Of a stretch of DNA of 64,000 nucleotides, positions 55,862 to 64,000 are shown in pieces (the stretch's first letter is position 1; each line of letters starts with the position of its first letter). The stretch comes from Cliona cf. orientalis (lineage: Eukaryota > Porifera > Demospongiae > Clionaida > Clionaidae). The translations under genes were made by a program, and so were the position numbers. Under the pieces are notes generated by a model. The model was not told the origin of the DNA. It ran no database searches and saw only the letters and a list, made by a program, of their open reading frames with translations. Location: contig OZ005690.1 in the NCBI GenBank assembly GCA_963930775.1, positions 6,246,225 through 6,310,224 of the forward strand, read 5' to 3'.

Positions 55862-56213
55862 TATGATCAGAGAACAATGTTAGCTAGATAGCTGTTTGCT
55901 AGTATTTGTCTATAATGGTACAAGTCATGCACATGTAGCTAATATTTATATATTTGTGGATTCTGCTTGGACTGGTTGTGTAGCTACCTATAATCTACAT
56001 ATTTTGGAATGCGTGTTTATTGTTTTGATTCACTTCTAATATTCTATAGCAAATCTTATACTGAAATAACAACACTGAGGATTGAGAGTAGTGATGTATA
56101 GATATCCACCACTATCAAAATGATAAACAGGCAAAGAACAACATCAACAGATGGCCTGCAAACATGCTTGTGTCTAAACTATTATTATTGGCCATATTTG
56201 GTGTTGTAAGGTA
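55862..56213. other. 5' flank of the intact membrane-protein gene
   Basis: Contains the segment at 56040-56160 shared with 50410-50530; presumably includes the promoter. No specific site recognised. Confidence 0.4.
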
Positions 56214-56335
56214 AATGAACCAGTTATGAAACAGTTCCAGTTATGAAACAGTGAGTTGTAAACTAACTTTTAGGCGAAACTAGATCTAATTAGCTCTTGT
56301 TTCATAACTGGTACATGTTTCATAACTGGTTCACT
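56214..56335. repeat. Fold-back repeat of CAGTTATGAAACA
   Basis: 'aaatgaaccagttatgaaac' plus a second 'ccagttatgaaaca' on the left, mirrored by 'tgtttcataactgg' twice and 'tggttcacttcc' on the right. About 40-base arms, each built of two tandem words. Looks like a tiny fold-back element. Confidence 0.8.
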
Positions 56336-56494
56336 TCCCTTAGTCGTTCTATAACATTGCAATGCATGTGCAAGCAGTTGTGACTTTAACAGCAGCCACT
56401 AGCTACATCTTAATGACATGCTGCCACTATACATGTATATGTCCATCATAGCACGAGATATTCAGGAACCACTGCAACAATAGCTTAGGTTAAT

Positions 56495-56669
56495 TACCGT
56501 GTTTATGCTAATGAAATACATGATCTTATCAGCGCAAGAAAATTCGCATTCTAGGATTTGCCAATGTGCATCTTAATGGAGTGTGTGACGACCTTTACCA
56601 AAAAATTACACAAAATTTAAAAATCGTAATTATTTTTTTAGCTTGCATTCTATTAGGGTAAACACGGTA
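56495..56669. mobile_element. Small MITE with TACCGTGTTTA ends
   Basis: TACCGTGTTTATGCTAAT on the left and TACCGTGTTTACCCTAAT on the complement of the right end. 175 bases, AT-rich interior. The TACCGTrTwTA start is shared in part with other elements in this window (17.8, 33.8 kb). Confidence 0.65.
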
Positions 56670-56839
56670 TTTCATCAGGGACTGCAATAAAATAGTTATT
56701 GACCTGTTTGTTACCTTAGGGCTTCGATTATTTGCAGGTGCAGATTTTGGAAGTAGTGTGTTTAGTAGGTGCTCATTTAGCAATTTTTCAAAGTAACATT
56801 CTAGTATTAATTTTGTTCGAAAATACTGAAATTTTAATA

Positions 56840-56911
56840 TTCGCGGGTATAATTTTTAGTGAAAATTGGGGAAACCACTAATTTCACTAAAATTAATTTA
56901 GTACCCGCGAA
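56840..56911. repeat. Hairpin with TTCGCGGGTA arms
   Basis: TTCGCGGGTATAATTTTTAG continuing 'tgaaaatt' pairs with 'aatttcactaaaattaattt' and 'agtacccgcgaa'; about 30-base arms around a 'ggggaaaccact' loop. Confidence 0.75.
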
Positions 56912-57040
56912 CAAAAGTGTCCTCAAGGTATTCCGTATAAGGTAGTGATAATGACCTCTATTGCAAGGAGGCGAGCCTCTAGTGATTACAAAGCGGCTAG
57001 TAGAATAGCCAGTCTGAGGTGAAACAAGGAGTAGAAGATA

Positions 57041-57900
57041 AAAGTACATATCCATCTGCCAGGATCACTTTCAAGAGTCAAATATTCTGCCATGCTGTCA
57101 CTACTACTGTAAGGGATGCGTCGAGAAACTTTCCCTGAGAGCTACATGTAGTACCAACCAACCCTTCCCCTGTCCAGAGTGTAGAAGTGACACCCTCCTC
57201 CCTGGAAATGACTCCAACCAGCTGCCAACGCCTTTCTTTGTTAACCACATGAAGGAGCTCCACACTAAGATGGAGAAAGCCCACAAGCAGTACAAGCGGT
57301 GGAGGCTCTCTATGCATGAGCAGTGCTCAGGAGGTGAGGTCACCACTTTCTGTCGACACTGCACTGAGTTCATTTGTGAGGAGTGTTTATTCCACCAAAA
57401 AGTGAAAGTATATGCTGGGCACAAGGTGACAAGCCTGGAGGAGCTGAAAAAAAGGAGAATCGAAGGAGATTCTCAGACCATCAAATCGACAAAAGCAGCT
57501 GTTGAGGCACAGGGAATCTGTAGCCACTTCAATCGAATAATTATTTAATGATTTTCATGAAGTCATTGAACAATGCAAGCGAGAGTTACCGGTATTAGTC
57601 TAAGAGAAAGCAGCAAGCGTAACAAAAGGAAAGCTAGATTGATTAAGCGTCCAAGAGAAAGGGTTTGAGATGGCGTTAGGTACTGTTCAGAGCCTTGTGG
57701 ATTTTGTGGAACAGAACATTGAGACTGAAACAGAAGAAGAACATCCACAAACAATCGAATCAATGAGGAGACCAAGGAACACCAGTGCAGTATATGGCTG
57801 AGCTGGAACCAGTGGAAAAAGAATGTGAAGTGTGCAAGGGGGGTGAAGAAATTTGCCAAGAGAAGACAAATATACTAATCAAGGTTATCAACCTTAAAAC
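57041..57900 (+). pseudogene. TRIM-type RING/B-box gene remnant
   Basis: Plus-strand translation gives a RING finger ('CQDHFQESNILPCCHYYCKG', 'PFPCPECRSD') whose first zinc ligand is missing, then a B-box ('EQCSGGEVTTFCRHCTEFIC', 'EECLFHQ', 'GHKVTSLEEL'), then a stop at 57546. Beyond it, in broken frames, a coiled-coil region typical of TRIM proteins goes on ('DFHEVIEQCKRELPVL', 'FEMALGTVQSLVDFVEQNIE', 'EEICQEKTNI'). The NHL part is absent. No start codon fits. It is not a recent copy of the gene at 40148, since cysteine spacing and the linker differ. Confidence 0.75.
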
Positions 57901-60059
57901 TGCACAGTTTTTCAGTTGTGAAATATAGCAGATGATAGAACAGAGTCGATTTCACACTAAATTTTCTTGGAGAGTTGTTGATTTTACTGTGATGAATGAG
58001 TACTATTTCCAGTTCTTTTAGATTATCTCTACTTAATTTTTAATGTGGCAGTTAGATTAAGCTACTGGTTTTTCAATATCATTGGCATTCTTAAGAGAGG
58101 GATCAAAGGAAACCAATCTTACAAATTTTTGCCATCCCTTAGTTCTCCATGGAAATCTTTATAGTGTCATTCTTCCTGCTCTTTTTAAATGGGGAAAGAC
58201 TTGTCACAATTCCATGAATACATGCCAAGTCAGAAGACTCTATCTCTAATGCATGTCACTCTCTTTTCACGCTGGTCTTTGTTGAGTTACCAGCTGCCAT
58301 TTTTTGTTACGGAAGCTGAAATAGATGTTTGAAATTGAGTGTCCAAAGACTACGCGATCAATTGAATATTTTGAAAAGGAAGAATAGGGAAAAAAAGATT
58401 AATAGATTAAGATAGAGGAGGAAGAAAAGAGAAACAAATAGAAAGCACGTGTGGAGGAGGAAGATAGGGAAAGCAAGTTAGAAGGGAACTTAAACAAGGC
58501 AATCTCTTGACCATGATGTAATTGCTCTGCTAAATTCTAAGTAACCACGGTTTTGATTTAGTAGAATATTAGTACTGTAACAGCTGCAGTTGATATTGGT
58601 GATTTTATATAATGCTGTATCTCTATAGCCAAATTTTCATCTGGACAAAATAATTAACACCTTGTGCTCTTCAAAATTTGCCAATAATAATGAATATTAT
58701 GATAATGCATAATAAGTTTTATCTGAGTCAAACTCTGTAGATGTATAGTTTGTACATGCATAATTCACAAAAGTACTAATCTGTAGTTGGGGTGGTAATG
58801 GGCCTGGTCCTTAAACAAGTTTTGGAATGCTGTCACCGGTGAGAAGGTGTGCTCGAAAACCCAGGTGCTCACTGTTTGGCAGAAAAGAAATCGAGGGTGA
58901 AAGGGTTTGTATCATCGGAAGGACAAGTCCATCTATAGTATCCTTTTCCTTGGGTTCTAAATAATAGGGATCCATGTTGTTGGTAGAAAGGTACACTTTG
59001 ATGTATGCTTATCTCGGTAACAACGCATGCACTCGGTGGTTGGATGATGCAGTTGAAGTCTGGGGAAGTTTTCCAAGCAAGTGAAACACTTGGGAGAAAT
59101 CAAAATAGCAAAATGAGCATCTTAATTCATTTGGACCAAGGAGTTGCTCACAAGCTGTGACGACGACTCTCTTTCCCCTTGATGTTATCTCTGTTCATCC
59201 AGTTATTGATGTTGAACAGTGCTCATTTGACGAATTCTGGCATCTCTTTCCTCTGTTGAGTCTATCACGTTGATATGCACTCATTTGAATACAGTATACA
59301 AAAATGAGCAAAGGACAGAAGACCAATGAAAAGAGCTTGTTCACTTTGGAAGTTTAGCACGCTATGTTTTTGGAGCCATGTTATTTGGTTGCCTTGTAGC
59401 ACGCCTTTTCCCACTAGAACAGCACAAGAAACAAATAGGTTGTACAACTGCATACTGTGAACGAAGTTTCTGGATGCCACTATCATCTACGAGTGTTTCT
59501 TCTGGAGATCCACAATAATAAAAAACAAATGTTAGGAAATGATACTAGAGTCACACTGTAGTACTGAACTTCCACTGGGTCTGCACAAAGCAGTTTTTGA
59601 CGCACTACAATTAAATCAAAGTATGGAGAGGATGATGAAAGTAATGGTGATCAACAAATATAGAGTTTACTATTGTAGTGTAGTAATCTGGGCTATTCTG
59701 CCACCTCAATTGAGCGAAAATCAATTTGTGTAGTGTCCTCTAAGCAGTGATGTATAATGGGCTGCTTCAACTTCCACAAACCAAATGTCCGACCAAAATG
59801 GTGGGAGTTTGATGGACACATTGACCATGGCAGCTGTAGAAGCCGTTGAACTGTCCTCGGTGGGTTCATCATCAGCCATAGAGTTTGCTAGTTAAAAGGG
59901 TCACTAATCTAGGTAGACAGCTTGACACTGCAATTATCATTTTCAACAAAATATTAACTATGCATGAATGTTTGGCAGCGCGAGGTGACCTGGTAAAGAT
60001 CAACAAAAAGTATATTTACAATCCTGCAGCAGGCCTTCAGCTATGGTAGCTGTAAAGCA

Positions 60060-60060
<1 letters not shown>
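57901..60060. other. No gene recognised; contains unit 2 flank
   Basis: 58590-59290 is collinear with 50520-50610 plus 51029-51690 of unit 1, without the MITE. The other parts are AT-rich, with purine-rich stretches at 58380-58490. Short frames only. Confidence 0.5.

Positions 60061-60090
<30 letters not shown>
60061..60090. repeat. (TAA)n microsatellite
   Basis: Ten uninterrupted TAA triplets. Confidence 0.95.
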
Positions 60091-60264
60091 GTGGTGATAA
60101 AGTACACCACCTTTGCTATTGCCACTGGCTACTTGGCTATACTATTGTCTTTAGCTCCTTCATTACCCTGCACGCATGCGCAAGGAGTAAAGCATTCGGT
60201 TTGTCTGTTTGTCGTTATCGTTGTTGTCGTCATCGTCGGCGGCACATATTGTACTTATTGTATT

Positions 60265-60540
60265 GTATTAAAGTATTGGTCACTTTGTGGGTGATCTACT
60301 TTTCTAAGTATGTCCTACACATGATAATATTAGGTGCAGGGTGCAGGTACTTTTTTCAATGTGAGTGGAACGATCGAATATCATAGTGACAAGTTCACAT
60401 AAAGATATAATGATATGACAAGAGATAATAATTTCATTTGACTTCTGACCCCATAAACTGGGCCCACGTTCGAAATCGCAAAGCACAATGGTAATAAGCC
60501 TAATTAATTTTTGTGATTTGCATAGGGAAACTTTCAGTTC
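60265..60540. repeat. Start of duplicated unit 3
   Basis: Collinear with 51707-51950 ('aaagtattggtcactttgtg', 'cccataaactgggcccacgt'). It then jumps directly to 'actttcagttcacaaccatt', a sequence that in the other units lies well beyond the ANAPC5 exon copy, so that exon has been deleted from this unit. Confidence 0.7.
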
Positions 60541-60714
60541 ACAACCATTGTGCCCCCTCCCGCCGAAGGCGAAAATGTTTAGCTTTATGCATTTTAAATC
60601 TGTGCGTGCACCCAAAAGTATTATTTTAAGTATAATTATATATATGTGTTCAGGTCAAAATCTTAGAATAAAAGTACATTACATTATGACAATAATGAAA
60701 AGTAAGCGGTGACA

Positions 60715-61098
60715 CTACACTATTAGAAAATATGTACATTTCAGAGCACCAAGCATCGCCTTTCTCTCCACCGAAGCAACACACTCAAACGCCATCCTAA
60801 TTCCGTTGTCTCCTGTCGATGAGCGAAGTATTGCTTCCATTCTCATGGCCTCAACATGGCTCTCACTCTGAGAATGCTTCACTAGTGCCTGTACTGTTAT
60901 TGATTGGTAAGGTACATCAGTCCAAACGGCTCTTTCGACGACAGACTTTCTCAGGCGTCGACTGTGTTTTCGGCATAATGAACAAATCATACCAAAGCCA
61001 TCATCGGTTGGTAGCATCCATAGAAAGTTGTCGCTCCACGCGTGGTCAATCTCTGTCCGTCTCTTTTTTGAGTTTGGATTGTCGATACTCGTTGCCAT
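60715..61098 (-). CDS. hAT/ZNF862-like TTF-type zinc-finger fragment
   Basis: Minus-strand ATG at 61098, 127 codons. It contains 'WSDNFLWMLPTDDGFGMICS', 'LCRKHSRR', 'WTDVPYQSITVQALVKHSQS' and 'ESHVEAM', the C-x2-C ... H-x4-H spacing of TTF-type zinc fingers at the N-terminus of hAT-derived proteins (ZNF862/C17orf113-like). It goes on to 'RMAFECVASVERKAMLGALK' and then stops soon after, where full-length relatives continue into the RNase H-like domain. So it is a truncated 5' piece, probably not functional. Confidence 0.55.
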   Translation of the reverse strand: MATSIDNPNSKKRRTEIDHAWSDNFLWMLPTDDGFGMICSLCRKHSRRLRKSVVERAVWTDVPYQSITVQALVKHSQSESHVEAMRMEAILRSSTGDNGIRMAFECVASVERKAMLGALKCTYFLIV

Positions 61099-61259
61099 TT
61101 TTTGAGCTTGAGGTTATTCGGTTGATTGTGCAATACCATAGGCCACGCACATTGTATGCACGCGCATCTAGATCTGTGCTTACCAAGCCACACCTCCATG
61201 ATTCAAATAATATCATTCCACGTGCACGCGTATGCACGGAAAGGGCGCAGTCAGAAAGA

Positions 61260-61306
61260 GTATCGGCCGATACTCCTTCTTCGAGGAAGGCATATCGGGC
61301 CGATAC
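61260..61306. repeat. Short palindromes GTATCGGCCGATAC and relatives
   Basis: A perfect 14-base palindrome followed within 35 bases by TATCGGGCCGATAC, together forming an imperfect hairpin with a 'tcttcgaggaagg' centre. Confidence 0.7.
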
Positions 61307-62163
61307 GCCTTAGTATGCCTGGGGAGAACACTGGGTATAGTCTACTGTATACGTGGGAATTGTTGCCAGATGCTGCCTTGCTACTCACGTGTGTTTGTCA
61401 AGTTACCTATGATTCCAGGGTACTGCATATTAAGTTTATGGTACATGTAGGAGTTGTTAAGGTAACAGTTAACAGGATATAAGGAAAACTTTCAGTTCAC
61501 AACCATTATAATATCTAAAATGATGTAAATTGACAAAAAATACACATGTACAATACTTTTAAAATAATAAAAAAAATTTAGCAATACGATGGTTATGTTT
61601 TGGCACAAGAGCTCTGAACGTTTTAAAATTGTTGTAATTTAAACCAAGAGACGAAACCGACTCAAAGCACTGCACCTTTTAAGGAGCCTCAGGCCCTGTT
61701 CGGTGCTGAGCTCAAGCAGATCATTAAGCCTCGAGTGAAGCAAGAGCTGAGGTCTATTCTCATGCCTGTCAATATAATCAGGTCGATTGGACATTTGAGC
61801 AGAACGAAAATATCACCATTGCACACTTCTTAGTGAAGAGTTTGAGCAGCTGCTATTGCATATTATTGGCCCGCAGTGCAGTATCTAGTGAGGGGGTTGG
61901 CCTACACAATGGTAGGTTCAAGGTTCATGTAGCTTTCATCTGCACACGTGCAATGTACTAGTGGAAATGTTTAGATTTGTATTGTTACAGCTTATGCATG
62001 AATATTAGCCGCATTTAATATCCCATTTTTTAGCTAGACATCAAACATACTTGTATTATATGAGATGTGCACATACAAGTAGCATCAAAAATTGAGTTAT
62101 TTCATTGTGAGAACATAATAATGGAATCTAATCAGCTGGATTATAAAATAATTATCAAGGTCA
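61307..62163. repeat. Duplicated unit 3, segment upstream of the membrane-protein gene
   Basis: Collinear with 46865-47932 and the matching parts of 52192-54007. It contains an R1 repeat fragment (61680-61900, 'gagcagaacgaaaatatcac', 'ctagtgagggggttgg'). No gene recognised. Confidence 0.7.
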
Positions 62164-64000
62164 TCATTGAATTACGTTAGCCAAGTTGGAATCTTGAATA
62201 TCTTCACGATAATCTTCAGGGTGATCCATCCTATGAGGCACTGTGGCATGATCCCCTGAATCCAAGAACTCATACTCACTACTGTTGCCGCATATTCCAC
62301 GGATTTTTGTCCTCAACGTCTTTAGCCCTCTACCAATTGCCTTACTGTGCTTGAAGAGCCAACGCAATACCACAAATGTCATACAGACTAGTGGAACTAG
62401 AGCAACGATGAAAGAGAGTATTGCCGAAAAGTAGATGAATTCAAACGCTTTTTCCTGGGCAATATTGATACAGATTACTGTGCCATACCACAAGGCCACC
62501 ATCGAGATCAAGGCTGGATCGATGACATTGTAAATTGCCCATTGTTCCTTGTATGGCCTGATGAGAGAGATGATTATGGAAAAAGATATCAGCACTACGG
62601 TGCCAAACGCATACACATACAGGTTGAGGACAAAAGCGTAAAATATGTACATAAATATCCGTGCTCCTAAGTACATGCTCATAACAAAACGACAATCTCT
62701 AGTGCCTGGTAGCGTTCCGTCCTTAAACCAACCCAGGTAGCAGTCGGCAAAAGTGTGGATCGCTGGATTCCTGATTCTACAGCAGTTTAGACAGCTTTGA
62801 AACCACTTGAAGGGATAGAGAGCGAGAAAGAGAGTGGGAATAATGACACATATGAACAAAACTACAATAGCAGTGATTCCATAAGGTAGATGTTCTCTGC
62901 TAAAATACCTTATGCTGGTATCGTAATAGAGAAAAAGGCCAATCTTGTCGCCATGAATGTCGTGGAGTGTAGTCGGAATCAGTAATGTAAAGGATACGCT
63001 GAGAAGCTTGGTGTATGAGAGTAAGAAAAAAGTGGAAAAGACATCCACCATCGAAGCTTGCATGCTCCAATTCTCCTCAAAGAAGGTGAGGATATGTTCA
63101 ATATGTTTCCATAGGCAAACAATAATTTTCATATTTCTTGAGTGAAGTTCAATCAGCAAATAAGTCAATACGATCAGAAAAAGTGAATAAAGGGAAGCTG
63201 TGTAGTCCAGTGCAAGCGTTAGTAACGTCGGAATATCCAAACATATTGGACCATAGAGTGTGCGAAAGAAATCCAGGTTCCATACTCCATACGCTGAAAT
63301 CAAAAGCCGACTCACAATGTCAACGCTAGGGTGTTCTTGGATAGTACTAAGTACTACCCTTACGTTAAGTGGCTCAGCTATCCACTGACTGAAAATCAGA
63401 TAGGAACTGAGTTTCGGAGATGTAGCACTGATCTTGAATACCACAACTAACACATGAAATAAAGTAAGTGGTCCAAATGATGCAGCCAAAAATTTTGCTA
63501 TGTTTTGAAATCGACTTGAAGAGCATTGGTGGCAGCTGAGATCATAGGAGTACACTCTTCGACTATATCCTGGCAGGCAGTTTCCACACATTGTCCCATT
63601 CATGTTCAAACTTTTGCACATCCATTCATTCAATCTGGAAGGATATTTGGGTACAGGATTGTATATGCCGTGTAGTGCATGGAAACTACCAGTGCATCCA
63701 ATGAAGCACTTTCCAAACTCAAATTGGCCTGTGTTGGTGTTCAGTGCCATACAGTGGCACCCAAGAATGCGAACATCATTAGTAGTGTCGTTGCACAGAA
63801 TAGCTCCATGCATGTCACTGCCACATTCGCACTGTTTAGAGAAAGTATTGAAGAACTGCCAGGTATAGTGACACTCAGGGACAGAAGCATTATCACTAAG
63901 TCTTTTAGGCGGATGATTACCGTAGTTGAGAACATTGATAGGTCCTAACTCTGTAAGGTACACCTGAGCAAGTGTTGCGAAACTCAGAAGAAGCTTGAAC
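62164..64000 (-). CDS. Cysteine-rich multipass membrane protein, copy 3 (cut by window edge)
   Basis: Open from the right window edge to the stop at 62164. The first visible codons read FKLLLSFATLAQVYLTE, matching residues 5-21 of the intact copy, so the true start codon lies just past the window; an in-frame GTG at 63963 is not the start. Cysteines of the ectodomain, the hydrophobic segments and 'FFLLSYTKLLSVSF' are all conserved; differences from the 54008 copy are mostly single substitutions (for example 'DYRED' for 'NYDSED' in the tail). Apparently functional. No good AATAAA was seen immediately downstream. Confidence 0.87.
   Translation of the reverse strand, partial: FKLLLSFATLAQVYLTELGPINVLNYGNHPPKRLSDNASVPECHYTWQFFNTFSKQCECGSDMHGAILCNDTTNDVRILGCHCMALNTNTGQFEFGKCFIGCTGSFHALHGIYNPVPKYPSRLNEWMCKSLNMNGTMCGNCLPGYSRRVYSYDLSCHQCSSSRFQNIAKFLAASFGPLTLFHVLVVVFKISATSPKLSSYLIFSQWIAEPLNVRVVLSTIQEHPSVDIVSRLLISAYGVWNLDFFRTLYGPICLDIPTLLTLALDYTASLYSLFLIVLTYLLIELHSRNMKIIVCLWKHIEHILTFFEENWSMQASMVDVFSTFFLLSYTKLLSVSFTLLIPTTLHDIHGDKIGLFLYYDTSIRYFSREHLPYGITAIVVLFICVIIPTLFLALYPFKWFQSCLNCCRIRNPAIHTFADCYLGWFKDGTLPGTRDCRFVMSMYLGARIFMYIFYAFVLNLYVYAFGTVVLISFSIIISLIRPYKEQWAIYNVIDPALISMVALWYGTVICINIAQEKAFEFIYFSAILSFIVALVPLVCMTFVVLRWLFKHSKAIGRGLKTLRTKIRGICGNSSEYEFLDSGDHATVPHRMDHPEDYREDIQDSNLANVIQ

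Noticed and set aside
63961-63963. GTG as start codon of the third membrane-protein copy
   Set aside because: The frame is open upstream to the window edge and matches the signal peptide of the intact copy, so the real ATG lies beyond the window.

Overview
The window looks like a stretch of invertebrate metazoan nuclear genome, most probably a demosponge. It is AT-rich, genes are split into short exons with GT-AG introns, there is a TRIM protein of RING/B-box/filamin/NHL architecture, there is a tandem family of cysteine-rich multipass membrane proteins of a kind I associate with sponges, and small inverted-repeat elements are very dense. The sponge assignment is inference. No rRNA, tRNA or CRISPR was recognised.

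Layout. 1-3.8 kb holds repeats only. 3.8-7.0 kb is a minus-strand gene of five exons with a CaRF/ALS2CR8-like DNA-binding domain; its start codon seems to be split by an intron. From 7.4 kb, divergently, runs a plus-strand gene whose exons match the N-terminal part of anaphase-promoting complex subunit 5 (ANAPC5). Exons are seen at 7.4, 10.8, 11.1, 36.3 and 45.6 kb. The intron from 11.24 to 36.30 kb is about 25 kb and is full of decayed Ty3/gypsy pieces, MITE-like elements, ankyrin-like remnants, a membrane-protein pseudogene (21.7 kb) and an apparently spliced minus-strand gene with a Gln-rich exon, a coiled coil and a SANT-like C-terminus (24.5-27.3 kb). The next interval (36.4-45.6 kb) contains an intact intronless TRIM-NHL type gene (40.1-42.1 kb).

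45.5-64 kb is a segmental triplication. Each unit ends in a minus-strand copy of the same cysteine-rich multipass membrane protein: a frameshifted, 5'-truncated pseudogene (47.9-49.1 kb), an intact 617-codon gene (54.0-55.9 kb), and a copy open to the right window edge (62.2 to beyond 64 kb). The duplication carried along the ANAPC5 exon; the second copy of that exon (52.0 kb) has lost its acceptor site and begins with a stop codon. Comparing units gives filled and empty sites for two transposon insertions (45779-46864 and 50611-51028). A decayed TRIM-like gene (57.0-57.9 kb) and a hAT-like zinc-finger fragment (60.7-61.1 kb) sit between the units.

The most interesting features are the inflated ANAPC5 locus with genes nested in its introns, the young membrane-protein array with copies in different states, and the collection of inverted-repeat elements whose boundaries can be read directly. 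Protein-family calls come from reading translations against remembered families; no database search was run.
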